Assembly: GCF_000414115.1 (NCBI RefSeq)
Contig: NZ_AOPZ01000065.1
Span: 1 to 41,716, forward strand
DNA from: Streptomyces aurantiacus JA 4570
GTDB lineage: Bacteria > Actinomycetota > Actinomycetes > Streptomycetales > Streptomycetaceae
Direction: 5' to 3'
Length of the DNA: 41,716 nucleotides
The stretch's first letter is position 1. Each line of letters opens with the position of its first letter. A program made the position numbers and the translations under genes. This document shows, in pieces, positions 1-8,813 of the stretch. The notes under the pieces are model-generated. The model worked only from the letters and a program-made list of their open reading frames with translations, searched no databases and was not told the origin of the DNA.

Positions 1-947
1 GCCGGGACAGGGGCGTGCGGCCCGGCCGCGCCCGCGGCTTCGGGCCGCAGGGTGCCGCGTGCGGGGGCGACGCCGAGCGGGGCCGACGGGAGGGCCCTTG
101 GGGGCGGGCCGAAGCCGTGTCCGTCGAGCAGGGCGATGCCCAGAGGTGTCGCTGTGTGCAGCACCTTGTTGCGGACGCGGCGCGTGGTGATCAGCCCGGC
201 CTCGCGCAGCACCGAGGCGTGCTGGCTCGCCCCGGCCGCGGAGATGCCGAGCCGGGTGGCCAGCTGACTGGTGGAGCAGCCCACCCGCAGGACCCGCAGT
301 GCCGCGGCGCGGGTGCGTCCCACCAGCGCGTTCAGCGAGGAGCGTTGCTCTCGCGGCGGTGCCCCCCAGATCCTCTCGGCACCGCGGGCATCCAGCGGTA
401 CGGCGAAGACGAGGAGCACATGGTCGTCGTGCGGGCGCGGACCGACGATCATCCCGGGCCGGTGGCTGAGGAACACGGACGGGCAGAGCACCAGGCCGCG
501 CCCGCCCAGGCGGATGTCCTTGTCCGGGCCGCCGGGCAGGGTCAGCACGGCGTCGCGCCAGCCGATCCTCGGATGCAGCGTCGCCAGCAGCTGTTGCACG
601 CCGCCCGACATCGCGATGCGCCCGCGGGCGTCGCACTCCGCTTGCAGGTGGCCCACCAGCCGGTCCCAGCAAGGCTCGACGGCCCGACGCCACACCTGCG
701 GCAGCAGGCCGTCGCCGGACAGGCCCGTCCCGGCAGGGATCCGCGGGTCCTCGGGCGGAAGGGCGGCGGGCGCCGTGGCCGCCTGCGCCGGGAGGACGGC
801 GGCGGCGTACTGCCGCCACGCGGCGGGGCAGGAGCCGCTGCCCGTGGCGAGTTGGCGCTGGGCGAGCGCGGTTTCGACGGCCGGCCCGGCCGTGGCTCTG
901 AGGCTGACCCGAAGCAGGTCCTTGCTGCCGAAGTGGATCCTCTGCAT
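1..947 (-). CDS. ArsR/DUF5937-type winged-helix transcriptional regulator (3' end cut by window edge)
   Basis: The frame is open on the minus strand from an ATG at 947 to base 1, so the C-terminus lies outside the window and at least 315 codons are present. The N-terminal two thirds (starting MQRIHFGSKDLLRVSLR) resembles the DUF5937 ligand or dimer region found in actinobacterial regulators. Residues about 210-260 form an ArsR-like winged helix (TSQLATRLGISAAGASQHAS, then a wing around LITTRR). The likely role is a cytoplasmic DNA-binding repressor or activator; its ligand is unknown and no metal-binding cysteine motif is visible. It lies downstream of the flavin reductase gene on the same strand, separated by a hairpin and about 260 bases, so it probably has its own promoter. 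I am confident of the DNA-binding fold and less sure of the family label. Confidence 0.75.
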   Translation of the reverse strand, partial: MQRIHFGSKDLLRVSLRATAGPAVETALAQRQLATGSGSCPAAWRQYAAAVLPAQAATAPAALPPEDPRIPAGTGLSGDGLLPQVWRRAVEPCWDRLVGHLQAECDARGRIAMSGGVQQLLATLHPRIGWRDAVLTLPGGPDKDIRLGGRGLVLCPSVFLSHRPGMIVGPRPHDDHVLLVFAVPLDARGAERIWGAPPREQRSSLNALVGRTRAAALRVLRVGCSTSQLATRLGISAAGASQHASVLREAGLITTRRVRNKVLHTATPLGIALLDGHGFGPPPRALPSAPLGVAPARGTLRPEAAGAAGPHAPVP

Positions 948-1167
948 GAACCTGCCTCTCGACGGCGCGTGGAAGGGGCGGTGTGTCCACCGGCCGACCC
1001 GCGGTGGCTGCTGCCAGGGGGGCTGCCGGTCTGTCACACGCCGTCGCAGTCGTCGAGAGGCCGGGGCGGGGGCATCGCTCCGGGCCACAAGGCGGTGTCA
1101 GTACAGGTCGGCCCTCTGCGAGGACTCTCTCAAGGCCGCCTGACACCAAGCTGATTGAGCACTGATG

Positions 1168-1200
1168 GGCCGGCGCCGAAGCGGCCTCATCGGCGCGGCC
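1168..1200 (-). terminator. Hairpin terminator downstream of the flavin reductase gene
   Basis: The inverted repeat GCGCCGA (1173-1179) / TCGGCGC (1190-1196) is extended by GGCC on both sides with one bulged base and has a 10-base loop. It begins 8 bases past the flavin reductase stop codon. There is no U-tract, as is common for Streptomyces terminators. Confidence 0.45.
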
Positions 1201-1207
1201 GGCCGGA

Positions 1208-1723
1208 TCAGGTGGCTGCCCAGGGGCGGAACTCGCGCAGGCCGTACAGCAGGGGCGAGTGCTGCTGGTGACGGGTGATCAGCCGGGTACGGCCGAAGAC
1301 CGCGACGTGGTCGCCCACCCGCTGTGTGACCGTCACCGTGCAGTCCGCGATCGAGTGCGCGTCACGTATCAGGTGGGGGCCGCCCGCCGTGGGGCCGGAG
1401 TGCCACGGTGTCATGTCGAACCGCCGGGGATCGCCGGAGGCGAACAGGACCGCGACGGACTCGGCGCGGGAGTGCAGCAGGTTGAGCGCGAAGCGCCCGC
1501 CGGCGAGGACCGCCTCCAGTGTCGGGCTTCCGTGCCGCAGACAGGCGACGAGCGTCGGGGGTGCCAGCGAGACGCTGCACACCGAGGAGCAGGTCATACC
1601 GCGCGGCAGGCCGTCCTGACCGATGGCGGTCACCACCGAGACGCCTGAGGGGAAGCCGCTCATCATGTCGCGGAACTCGTCGGGTTCGACCTCTTCGGCC
1701 GGCAGGGTTTCGTGATCGGTCAT
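1208..1723 (-). CDS. Flavin reductase-like, FMN-binding domain protein
   Basis: This 171-residue protein has the flavin reductase-like FMN-binding barrel: FRDMMSGFPSGVSVVTA near residue 17, the GMTCSSVCSVSLAPPTLVAC segment at about 42-61 and FALNLL at about 77-82. Members reduce FMN or FAD with NAD(P)H and pass the reduced flavin to a partner monooxygenase, often in natural-product or aromatic-degradation pathways. No flavin-dependent monooxygenase is visible in this window, so the partner may lie beyond the left edge. The ATG at 1723 gives a normal family length; the Shine-Dalgarno sequence is weak. It is divergent from the SARP gene and shares a 480-base intergenic region with it, which suggests co-regulation. 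The family is clear; the substrate is not. Confidence 0.85.
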   Translation of the reverse strand: MTDHETLPAEEVEPDEFRDMMSGFPSGVSVVTAIGQDGLPRGMTCSSVCSVSLAPPTLVACLRHGSPTLEAVLAGGRFALNLLHSRAESVAVLFASGDPRRFDMTPWHSGPTAGGPHLIRDAHSIADCTVTVTQRVGDHVAVFGRTRLITRHQQHSPLLYGLREFRPWAAT

Positions 1724-2204
1724 GTCTTCGGTTTCCGCCTCGGGAGTCGGACAGAATACGCGGGTACGGGGGCAGGGGCCGGTCTCTGGAAGTTTCTTCG
1801 GAGGGGGCGTGCGGCCGGGCCTGGTCCAGGTTTTGCGTCATGTGACATCGGGTGGACTCGTTATCCGGAAATGGACCCTAGGCGAGCGGATCGCGCCAGG
1901 CCACGACTTTCAGTTGTCGATGAAAGGCCGCGGTGCGCCGCCTTGGCCGGCGTTCGGCCGGGAAGGTTGACTGGGCCGTCAGATATGGCCGGAGAGTGCC
2001 CAGATCCGTCCCCGCGGACGGCGGACCCCGCCCGGAAGATGATCACGCGTACCCCGGCATCCGCGGCTGCGGTGCTGGTCAGGCGGCCTGCGCCTGCCCC
2101 CATACCAAATGAGCCGCCGTGCGTGGCGCAGATGGTATGCCCATGATCGCCCCATCAGCAGGCAGAATTCATTCGATCACTCGATCGAATCGGGAGGGGA
2201 AATC
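1724..2204. promoter_or_regulatory. Intergenic region between divergent flavin reductase and SARP genes
   Basis: About 480 bases carry no convincing gene: short frames here lack ribosome-binding sites and family resemblance. The region must hold the two divergent promoters. Its base composition is less GC-rich than its surroundings near 1850-1920 and 2150-2200. The only clear structure is the 20-base palindrome at 2171-2190. Confidence 0.5.
2171..2190. promoter_or_regulatory. 20-bp perfect inverted repeat just upstream of the SARP gene
   Basis: ATTCGATC-ACTC-GATCGAAT has 8-base perfect arms and a 4-base centre. It ends directly before the purine-rich ribosome-binding site (GGGAGGGGA, 2192-2200) of the SARP gene. 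It could be an operator for a dimeric regulator or a leader hairpin that controls access to the ribosome-binding site. Confidence 0.45.
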
Positions 2205-2984
2205 GTGCAGTTCAGGGTGCTGGGGCCGCTGGAGATAGTGAACGCCGAGAAGAAGCGTGCGATGACTTCCAGGCGGGCCGGAGGGGTGCTTGCGCTCCTG
2301 GCGTTGTCCCCGGGCAGGGCCATTCCGTTCGACCAGTTCATCGACGAACTCTGGGCGGGCCAGAGCATGGCCAATGCACGAAATGCCTTACACGCACACA
2401 TCGTTCGCATCCGGCGGGCGATATCGGAAGTCAGCCCCGATGGCGGCAAGAGGCTGTGCACCACCCGCAGCGGTTATCTCCTGGACGTACCCCCCGACGC
2501 CGTGGACGTGGTCCGCTTCACCTCGCTGGCCGACGCCGGCCACGAACTGGGCATGAGCGACCCCGTCGCCGCCTGCCGGCTGCTGACCGAGGCACTGAGC
2601 CTGTGGCGCGGGCCGGCGCTGATGGAGGCACGGGACGGAGCACGCTGCCGGATCAGTGCCGCGGACCTCGAGGAGCGAAGACTCACCGTCTATGAGGACC
2701 TGACGGAGTTCCAGCTCTCCGCAGGCCTCGGACGCGTCGCCATCCCCGAGCTGCGGCAGCTGGCGGAGCAGCACATCGAACGCGAGCGCCTCACCGAGCT
2801 GTTCATGCTCGCGCTGTACCGCGAAGGCCGGCAGTCGGAGGCGCTGGCCGCCTTCCAGACGGCCCGGCGGCGGCTCACCGACGGTCTGGGGGTGGAGCCC
2901 GGCCGCTCCATGTGCCGACTGCACCAGGCGATCCTCCAGCAGGCCGAGGTACTGGGCGAGCCGCGCGGAGTCACCCGTGTCTGA
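2205..2984 (+). CDS. SARP-family (AfsR/DnrI/RedD-type) transcriptional activator with a TTA codon
   Basis: This 259-residue protein starts at GTG 2205, preceded by GGGAGGGGA. An upstream in-frame start at 2109 is unlikely because the family begins at the (M)QFRVLGPLEI motif. Residues 1-95 are the OmpR-like winged-helix DNA-binding domain (ALLALSPGRAIPFDQFIDELW; ALHAHIVRIRRAI; SGYLLDVPPDAVD). Residues about 100-250 are the bacterial transcriptional activation domain (BTAD). There is no ATPase or TPR extension, so it is a small pathway-specific SARP. Codon 62 (2388-2390) is TTA in the correct frame, so translation should depend on bldA tRNA. The SyrP/TauD-like gene follows on the same strand after 110 bases. 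SARPs normally switch on antibiotic gene clusters; the target here is unknown. Confidence 0.92.
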   Translation: MQFRVLGPLEIVNAEKKRAMTSRRAGGVLALLALSPGRAIPFDQFIDELWAGQSMANARNALHAHIVRIRRAISEVSPDGGKRLCTTRSGYLLDVPPDAVDVVRFTSLADAGHELGMSDPVAACRLLTEALSLWRGPALMEARDGARCRISAADLEERRLTVYEDLTEFQLSAGLGRVAIPELRQLAEQHIERERLTELFMLALYREGRQSEALAAFQTARRRLTDGLGVEPGRSMCRLHQAILQQAEVLGEPRGVTRV

Positions 2985-3094
2985 AGCGTGCGGCCGGGGC
3001 CCGTACGGCGAGGCGCGGGCCACCACTTCTCCCCCCGTCGAGCGAGCGGCCGCACCGGCCGCCGACCGCACCCAGGACCTGGAGGCATGAGCCC

Positions 3095-4036
3095 ATGACG
3101 AACCCCGACACCAGCTGGACACCACTGGACCTCAAGGCCGAGGGCGCCGGAGACGAGGACGAACTCGTCGCCCGCCTCAAAGAGATGGGCGGCGACGAGC
3201 TGACCCGGCTGCTCACCCAGGAGAAAGGCCTGGTCTTCCGCGGCTTCGGCGTCACCCCGGAGCGCCTGGACGAGATCCTTGACCTGCTGCTGCCCAACCG
3301 CCTCGCCTACGTGCACGGCAACTCCCCCCGCACCAAGGTCGGCAGCAACGTCTACACCTCCACGGAGTACCCGCAGGAGTTCACCATCTCGATGCACAAC
3401 GAGATGAGCTACGCCCACGCCTGGCCGGCCCGCCTCGCCTTCTACTGCCAGATCCAGCCCGGCGGCGGCGGCGCCACCCCCGTCGTCGACGCCGCGCTGT
3501 GGCTGAACTCCCTGGACGACGAGGTCCGCGAGGCATTCGCGGACGGTGTGCGCTACCTGCAGAACCTGCACGACGGCTACGGCCTCGGCAAGAGCTGGCA
3601 GGACACTTTCGAGACCACCGACCGCAAGGACGTCGAGGCCTTCCTCGAACCGACCGGCGCGCAGTGGGAGTGGAAGGGCGACGGCGGCATCCGCATCACC
3701 TCGCTCCGCCCCGCCACCACCCGGCACCCGGTCACCGGCACGGAGGTCTGGTTCAACCAGGCCGATCAGTGGCACCCGGCCGGCCTCGGCGACGACGCCG
3801 CCGCCGCCCTCGCCCAGCTCCTGCCCGAGAACGAACTGCCGCAGAACGTGACCCTCGCCGACGGCAGCCCCATACCCGCCGCGTACGTCGCGCAGATCCG
3901 CGACCGCGGCCTGGAGCACGCCGTCAATGTCGACTGGCGCACCGGCGACCTCCTCCTGATCGACAATGTGCTGCTCGCACACGGCCGCCGCCCGTTCACC
4001 GGCGACCGCCGTGTCCTTGTCGCGATGTCGGACTGA
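3095..4036 (+). CDS. TauD/TfdA-family Fe(II)/2-oxoglutarate dioxygenase, SyrP-like hydroxylase
   Basis: This is a 313-residue protein. ATG 3095 is chosen because GGAGG (3081-3085) lies 9 bases upstream; the in-frame extension upstream is arginine-rich and lies over the SARP 3' end. The iron ligands are visible: His101 and Glu103 in SMHNEMSYAHAW and the distal His296 in LLLIDNVLLAHGRRPF, with the 2-oxoglutarate-binding arginine at 305/306. An HxE rather than HxD facial triad is the pattern I associate with the SyrP/clavaminate-synthase-like branch, which hydroxylates amino acids free or carrier-bound in peptide natural products. It lies immediately downstream of the SARP and is probably its target or part of the same small regulon. 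The substrate cannot be read from sequence, and no NRPS is present in the window. Confidence 0.88.
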   Translation: MTNPDTSWTPLDLKAEGAGDEDELVARLKEMGGDELTRLLTQEKGLVFRGFGVTPERLDEILDLLLPNRLAYVHGNSPRTKVGSNVYTSTEYPQEFTISMHNEMSYAHAWPARLAFYCQIQPGGGGATPVVDAALWLNSLDDEVREAFADGVRYLQNLHDGYGLGKSWQDTFETTDRKDVEAFLEPTGAQWEWKGDGGIRITSLRPATTRHPVTGTEVWFNQADQWHPAGLGDDAAAALAQLLPENELPQNVTLADGSPIPAAYVAQIRDRGLEHAVNVDWRTGDLLLIDNVLLAHGRRPFTGDRRVLVAMSD

Positions 4037-4467
4037 CCCGTCCCGCGCCGGGTCGCCGAACGGACGGCGGCTGCCGGGGGGTTACGGCGACGGCACGCAC
4101 TGATCCCTCTCGGCGGCCCGGTGGCGCAAGGGTGGTGGTGATCACCGAACGCGGGGGGGGAGGTCGCCGGGAACACGCTGCAGGCATGGCGGGGCGTGCC
4201 CTCGCACTTCAACCGGGAGTCGGGCTTCAACCCGGCGGCGGCCATCGCTGCCACTGTGGCCGTCTCGTTGCTGTGAGGTGACGGGGCGCATGGCCAGGCG
4301 GGCAGGCCCCAGGAGCACGCCGACGCACCGGGCCGCGGGGGTACCGCGGCGTTGGCCTGTCACATCTTCCGGCGCCGGCGCGTCAGACCCATGACGGCGA
4401 CCCCAGCGAGGCTGGAGGGCCGCCGCCGCAAGCGCCCGATCCGCTCCCTTGTCCCCGAGGAGTCCCC
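4037..4467. other. Intergenic region with a possible gene remnant
   Basis: About 430 bases lie between the dioxygenase stop and the DoxX-like gene. No intact gene was recognised. It contains an 8-G run (4153-4160) and the coding-like tail listed separately, and probably the DoxX-like gene's promoter at its right end. Confidence 0.4.
4142..4276 (+). pseudogene. Possible C-terminal remnant of an unidentified protein
   Basis: The frame from 4142 to TGA 4274-4276 encodes a coding-like peptide with GNTLQAWRGVPSHFN (about residues 10-24) and a hydrophobic alanine-rich end (AAAIAATVAVSLL). It has no start codon with a ribosome-binding site, and a stop lies just before it at 4139-4141. A G8 run at 4153-4160 would join it by frameshift to the upstream frame reading VVVITERGG. 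The composition and the SHFN-type motif suggest the end of a membrane protein. I cannot name the family, so treat it as a decayed gene fragment at best. Confidence 0.25.
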
Positions 4468-4815
4468 ATGTCCACCACCGCCGTCGTCGTCACCGTGCTC
4501 ACCGCCGCCTGGGTCGCCTTCTCCGGCTTCTCCCTGCTGCGCAGGGCCGCGTTCGTCACCGAGCCGCTGACCCAGTACGGCATCCCGCAGTCGTGGTGGA
4601 CCCTGCTCGGCCTGGCCAAGACCGCCGGCGCCCTCGGCCTGCTCGTCGGCCTCGCGATACCCGCGATCGGCGTGGCCGCCGGGATCGGCCTGGTGCTGTA
4701 CTTCGGCGGCGCGGTCGTCACGGTGCTGCGGGCCCGCTCGTACAAGACCGTCGCCTTCCCCGTGCTCTACCTGGCACCGGTCATCGCCGCCCTCGCGCTC
4801 GGCCACGCCGCCTGA
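4468..4815 (+). CDS. DoxX-like small membrane protein
   Basis: This 115-residue integral membrane protein has four hydrophobic helices at about residues 5-25, 43-66, 68-88 and 95-113. The DoxX-like features are the loop with YGIPQSWWTLLGLAKTAGAL and a final PVLYLAPVIAALAL segment. The ATG at 4468 follows GAGGAG (4457-4462) at the right spacing. DoxX-like proteins are membrane proteins linked in some bacteria to thiosulfate or quinone redox chemistry and oxidative stress, but this small actinobacterial type has no assigned function. It stands alone between two intergenic regions. Confidence 0.75.
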   Translation: MSTTAVVVTVLTAAWVAFSGFSLLRRAAFVTEPLTQYGIPQSWWTLLGLAKTAGALGLLVGLAIPAIGVAAGIGLVLYFGGAVVTVLRARSYKTVAFPVLYLAPVIAALALGHAA

Positions 4816-5039
4816 CAGCAGCCCTCCTCCCCCACGGCCGGCAGGGCGGCCGCACCCCCGCGGCGGCGGCCCGCTACGGAGCCCCCCGCGCCTCCAGCCA
4901 CTCGGCGGGGGTGAACCCGACGATCGCCGGATGGCCGGAGAAATGTCCGGTCTCCAGGCTGGTGGCCCGACACCCGCGTGCTGCGACCGCTGAGACGGTG
5001 CGCCCTGCCGCGGCGGCAGCCACGTAGAAGAGGAACCCT

Positions 5040-6839
5040 GTGAACACCGCATCCGCCCCGGAGGCGACGGGTGCCGACTCCCCCCGCGCCCGCGAGACGC
5101 TCAAGGCCCTGTACGGATACGTCCGCCCCCACCGGTGGGCCGTCGCACTCGGCCTGCTGTTGGCGCTGGCAGGAGCCGCCGGCGGGCTGCTCCAGCCGCT
5201 GGCCACGAAGGTGCTGGTCGACCGGCTCTCGTCCGGTGACACGATCGCCGGCATCCTGCTGGCCCTGACCGTGCTGGTGCTGCTGAGCACGGTGGCCGAG
5301 GCGTTCGGCGCCTATGTGCTGGAGCGGACGGCGGAGTCGGTGGTCCTGGCCGCTCGCCGGGGCCTCATCGGCCGGCTGCTGCGGCTGCGGCTCACCGAGA
5401 TGGACCGGATGCAGCCGGGCGATCTGATGTCCCGGGTGACCTCGGACACCACGCTGCTGCGGGCGGTCAGCACCCAGGCGGTGGTCAACGCCGCGACCGG
5501 GACGGTCACGCTGGTCGCGGCGGTCGTGGTGATGGCGTTCCTGGACGCCGTCCTGCTCGGCGTCACGCTCTGCGTGGTCGCGGTCGTCGGCGCCGGCATC
5601 GCCCTGGTGATGCCGAAGATCGGGCAGGCCACCGAGCGCTCGCAGGCCGCGGTCGGGGAGATGTCCACCGACCTGGAGCGGGTCTTCGGCGCGTTCCGCA
5701 CGGTGAAGGCTTCCGGCGCCGAGGAGCGGGAGACCGCTCGCGTCGAGGAGTCGGCCCGGCGGGCGTGGCGCCACGGCGTGCGGAGCGCGAAGTGGGAGGC
5801 CGTGGCGGGTTCGACGGACAACCTCGCGGTCCAGCTGGCGTTCCTCGCGGTGCTCGGGGTCGGCGGGGCGCGGGTGGCGTCCGGGGAGATCCCCGTCTCC
5901 ACGCTCATCGCCTTCCTGCTGTACCTCTTCTACCTGATGGAGCCGGTGTACAGGCTGGTCGAGGCCGTCTCCAGCTATCAGGAGGGCGCGGCCGCGATCT
6001 CCCGGATCACGCGGGTGGACCGCCTGCCTACGGAGCCGTCGGGCGAGGGCCGGCCGGTGCGGCCCCGGGCGGCGGGAGGCGCCGGGCGCCCGGCGTCGGT
6101 CCGCTTCGAGGACGTGTCCTTCCGCTACCGGCCCGAGCTGCCGTACATCCACCAGCGGGTGGACTTCGAGGTGCCGGGCGCCGGGATGACGGCCTTCGTC
6201 GGCCCCTCTGGAGCGGGCAAGTCGACGCTCTTCACGCTCATCGAGCGGTTCTACGAGGCGAGTGGCGGCCGGATCCTGGTCGACGGCAAGGACGTACGCC
6301 AGTGGCCGCTGGCCGAATTGCGGTCCGTCATCGGGTACGTCGAGCAGGACGCGCCGGTGCTCGCCGGCACGCTGCGGGAGAACCTGGTCCTCGCCGCGCC
6401 CGCAGCGACGGACGACGACATCCGCGCCGCCCTCGCCCGGACCAGGCTCGACACCCTCGTCGACCGTCTCCCGCACGGCCTGGACACCCTGGTCGGCCAC
6501 CGCGGCTCGACCCTGTCCGGCGGCGAGCGCCAGCGCGTCGCGATCGCCCGCGCGCTGCTGCGGGGGCCCCGGCTGCTGCTCCTGGACGAGGCGACCTCGC
6601 AGCTCGACGCCGTCAACGAGCTGGCGCTGCGGGACGTCGTCGCCGAGACGGCCGCTACGACCACCGTCCTTGTGGTGGCCCACCGCCTGTCGACGGTGAC
6701 GGACGCCGACCGCATCGTCGTCATGGACGCGGGCACGGTCCGCGCGGTGGGCACCCATGAGGAGCTGGTGGCCGAGGACGAGCTGTACGCGCGGCTCGCC
6801 GCGACCCAGCTCCTGACCCCGGCGGGGCGCCCCACATGA
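5040..6839 (+). CDS. ABC exporter (fused permease and ATPase, MsbA/MDR type)
   Basis: This 599-residue half-transporter starts at GTG 5040, preceded by GAAGAGGAA. A type I exporter membrane domain with six predicted helices covers residues 25-320. The nucleotide-binding domain covers 345-595 with Walker [10 protein letters not shown] (388-396), Q-loop in [18 protein letters not shown], signature [15 protein letters not shown] (about 492), Walker [13 protein letters not shown] (about 511) and H-loop VVAHRLSTV (about 548). All catalytic motifs are intact, so it should work as a homodimer exporting a lipid, drug or peptide. The substrate is unknown. The NarL-type two-component genes follow on the same strand after 130 bases and may regulate it, an arrangement common for drug exporters. 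Confidence 0.93.
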   Translation: MNTASAPEATGADSPRARETLKALYGYVRPHRWAVALGLLLALAGAAGGLLQPLATKVLVDRLSSGDTIAGILLALTVLVLLSTVAEAFGAYVLERTAESVVLAARRGLIGRLLRLRLTEMDRMQPGDLMSRVTSDTTLLRAVSTQAVVNAATGTVTLVAAVVVMAFLDAVLLGVTLCVVAVVGAGIALVMPKIGQATERSQAAVGEMSTDLERVFGAFRTVKASGAEERETARVEESARRAWRHGVRSAKWEAVAGSTDNLAVQLAFLAVLGVGGARVASGEIPVSTLIAFLLYLFYLMEPVYRLVEAVSSYQEGAAAISRITRVDRLPTEPSGEGRPVRPRAAGGAGRPASVRFEDVSFRYRPELPYIHQRVDFEVPGAGMTAFVGPSGAGKSTLFTLIERFYEASGGRILVDGKDVRQWPLAELRSVIGYVEQDAPVLAGTLRENLVLAAPAATDDDIRAALARTRLDTLVDRLPHGLDTLVGHRGSTLSGGERQRVAIARALLRGPRLLLLDEATSQLDAVNELALRDVVAETAATTTVLVVAHRLSTVTDADRIVVMDAGTVRAVGTHEELVAEDELYARLAATQLLTPAGRPT

Positions 6840-6969
6840 GCACGGCCACCCACCGGACGTAGTGTCGACAGCGGGCGATCACCGTACGAGCGCTTGAATG
6901 CCCTGACGGGCGGCGGTGTACGGGGTCGCCGGGAACCGAAACAGGGCAGACGAGTGCGAGGCGGCGCCG

Positions 6970-7677
6970 GTGATCCGGGTAGTGGTGGTGGACGACGAGG
7001 CCCTGGTGCGGTCCGGGTTCGAACTGATCCTGAACGCGTCCGACGGCATCCAGGTCGTGGCGACCGCGGAAGGAGCACAGGCCGCCGACGTGATCCGCCG
7101 CGAGGACCCGGACGTCGTGCTCCTCGACATCCGCATGCCCGACGTGGACGGTCTGACCGTACTGCGGCACATCCAGACACTGCCCGCGCCACCGTACGTG
7201 GCCATGCTGACCACCTTCGACACCGACGAGTACATTCTGACCGCACTGCGCTCAGGGGCGGCCGGCTTCCTCCTCAAGGACACCGAGCCCGAACAACTCG
7301 CCCAGCTGGTACGCACCTTGGCCGCCGGCGGGGTGGTGATGTCGCCGAAAGCCTCGCGGGCCCTGCTGCGCAGCCACCCGGGGGCGGGCGCGCCCCAGGA
7401 CGCGGACGCGGCGCGGGTGCGTCTGCTCAGCGGCCGGGAACGCGACGTCCTCGTCCTGATCGCGGAGGGGCTGTCCAACGCCGACATCGGCGCCCGCGTC
7501 CATCTGAGCGCGGGCACCGTCAAGGACCACGTCAGCTCGATCCTGACCAAGCTGCGGGTCTCCAGCCGTGTCCAGGCGGCACTGCTGGCGGAGCGAGCCG
7601 GACTCCTCGGCGACAGCGGCGACGACCGCGACATTCGCGACACCCGCGACAACACGGCACGGGGCAACGGGCGATGA
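6970..7677 (+). CDS. NarL/LuxR-family response regulator
   Basis: This is a 235-residue protein. GTG 6970 is chosen because the receiver domain starts at once (VIRVVVVDDE); an in-frame ATG at 6916 would add an unconserved tail. The receiver domain covers 1-120, with the acidic pair at 8-9, phospho-acceptor Asp53 (LLDIRMPD) and Lys103 (LLKDTEP). The LuxR-type helix-turn-helix covers about 153-215 (LSGRERDVLVLIAEGLSNAD; SAGTVKDHVSSILTKL). Its stop overlaps the kinase start (ATGA at 7674-7677), so the two are translationally coupled. It is likely phosphorylated by that kinase. The target genes may include the adjacent ABC exporter. Confidence 0.93.
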   Translation: MIRVVVVDDEALVRSGFELILNASDGIQVVATAEGAQAADVIRREDPDVVLLDIRMPDVDGLTVLRHIQTLPAPPYVAMLTTFDTDEYILTALRSGAAGFLLKDTEPEQLAQLVRTLAAGGVVMSPKASRALLRSHPGAGAPQDADAARVRLLSGRERDVLVLIAEGLSNADIGARVHLSAGTVKDHVSSILTKLRVSSRVQAALLAERAGLLGDSGDDRDIRDTRDNTARGNGR

Positions 7678-8795
7678 GCTCGGCCCGGGCGCTGTTGCGC
7701 CGCGTGCCGCCCCGGGCCGTCGACGCGGGCCTGGTGGCGCTCGCCGTGCTCGACGCCTGGCTCAACCTCTTCGGCGAGCTGACCCCCCTCGTGCTGGTCT
7801 GCGCCGTCATCGGCTGCGCGGGCCTGTTCCTGCGCAGGCGCTTCCCGCTGACCGTCTTCCTGCTGACGCTGCCGATGAGCCTCTTCATGGAGGTGGTGGT
7901 CGCCCCGTTCACCGCCCTGTACACGCTGGCCGTGGCCACCCGCAACCGCCCGCTGCTGGCCGGCTGCGCCATGCTGAACGCGGCGGCGGGCACCCTCTCC
8001 TGGCCCCTGTCCGACACGTTCTCCACCGACCGGACCTGGACGCTCATCCTGTTCGTGTACACGCTGGCCACGGCCTTCGCCCCGGTCCTGTGCGGCCAGC
8101 TCGTGCAGGCCGGGCACGACGTGGAACGCCAGCTCGCCGAGGTCGAGGAGGCCCGCGAACACGAACGCGCGCTGTACTCCCAGGCCGTCCTCGCCCGCGA
8201 ACGCGCCCAGCTGGCCCGCGAGATGCACGACGTCGTCTCCCACCAGGTCAGCCTCATCGCCGTGCAGGCCGGGGCGCTGCAGGTCGCCGCCAAGGAACCC
8301 GACGCCCGCGAGGCCGCCCGCACCATCCGCTCCCTGAGCGTGAACACCCTCGACGAGCTCCGCCACATGGTCACCCTGCTCCGCGCCTCCGGCGGCAAGG
8401 AAACCGAACTCACCCCCCAGCCCACCCTCGCCGACCTCCAGCAACTGATCGCCAACAGCGGCATCGAGGCAATCCTGACCGGCGAGCTCCCGGCCGACAT
8501 CAGCACGACCGCCCAACGCACCGTCTACCGCACGATCCAGGAAGCCCTCACCAACGTGCGCAAGCACGCCCCCGGCGCCCGCGCCGCGGTACTCCTGTGG
8601 CACGACGCCCACCACTTCGGCGTGATCGTCACCAACACGGCGCCCACCCGCCCTGCCGTCGCCCTGCCCAGCTCCCGCCAGGGCCTGATCGGCCTGCGCG
8701 AACGCGCCGAACTGCTCCACGGCACCTTCACCGCCGAGCCCACTCCGGAGGGCGGGTACAGGGCCGAGCTACGGGCCCCGGCCGGTACCGACTGA
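7674..8795 (+). CDS. Sensor histidine kinase, HisKA_3 (NarL-partner) type
   Basis: This 373-residue protein starts at ATG 7674 inside the response-regulator stop (ATGA overlap). The N-terminal 140 residues hold about five membrane helices with short loops and no large extracellular sensor, typical of the kinases that respond to membrane perturbation. A coiled-coil linker (about 145-180) leads to the HisKA_3 dimerisation helix with His185 in LAREMHDVVSHQVSLIAVQAG. The HATPase_c domain follows with N-box TIQEALTNVRKHAP and GLIGLRERAELLHG. It ends 18 bases from the convergent lipoprotein gene. The signal is unknown. Confidence 0.92.
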   Translation: MSSARALLRRVPPRAVDAGLVALAVLDAWLNLFGELTPLVLVCAVIGCAGLFLRRRFPLTVFLLTLPMSLFMEVVVAPFTALYTLAVATRNRPLLAGCAMLNAAAGTLSWPLSDTFSTDRTWTLILFVYTLATAFAPVLCGQLVQAGHDVERQLAEVEEAREHERALYSQAVLARERAQLAREMHDVVSHQVSLIAVQAGALQVAAKEPDAREAARTIRSLSVNTLDELRHMVTLLRASGGKETELTPQPTLADLQQLIANSGIEAILTGELPADISTTAQRTVYRTIQEALTNVRKHAPGARAAVLLWHDAHHFGVIVTNTAPTRPAVALPSSRQGLIGLRERAELLHGTFTAEPTPEGGYRAELRAPAGTD

Positions 8796-8813
8796 GACCT
8801 CCGGCGGCGCGGG

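Noticed and set aside
1094..1147. Inverted repeat GGTGTCAG/CTGACACC with 38-base spacing
   Set aside because: The arms are only 8 bases and widely spaced; no transposase or target duplication is nearby, so it was not called an IS end.
6894..6922. Possible TTGAAT - 17 bases - TGTACG promoter before the NarL-type regulator
   Set aside because: The -10 lacks the conserved A and final T, so the support is too weak.
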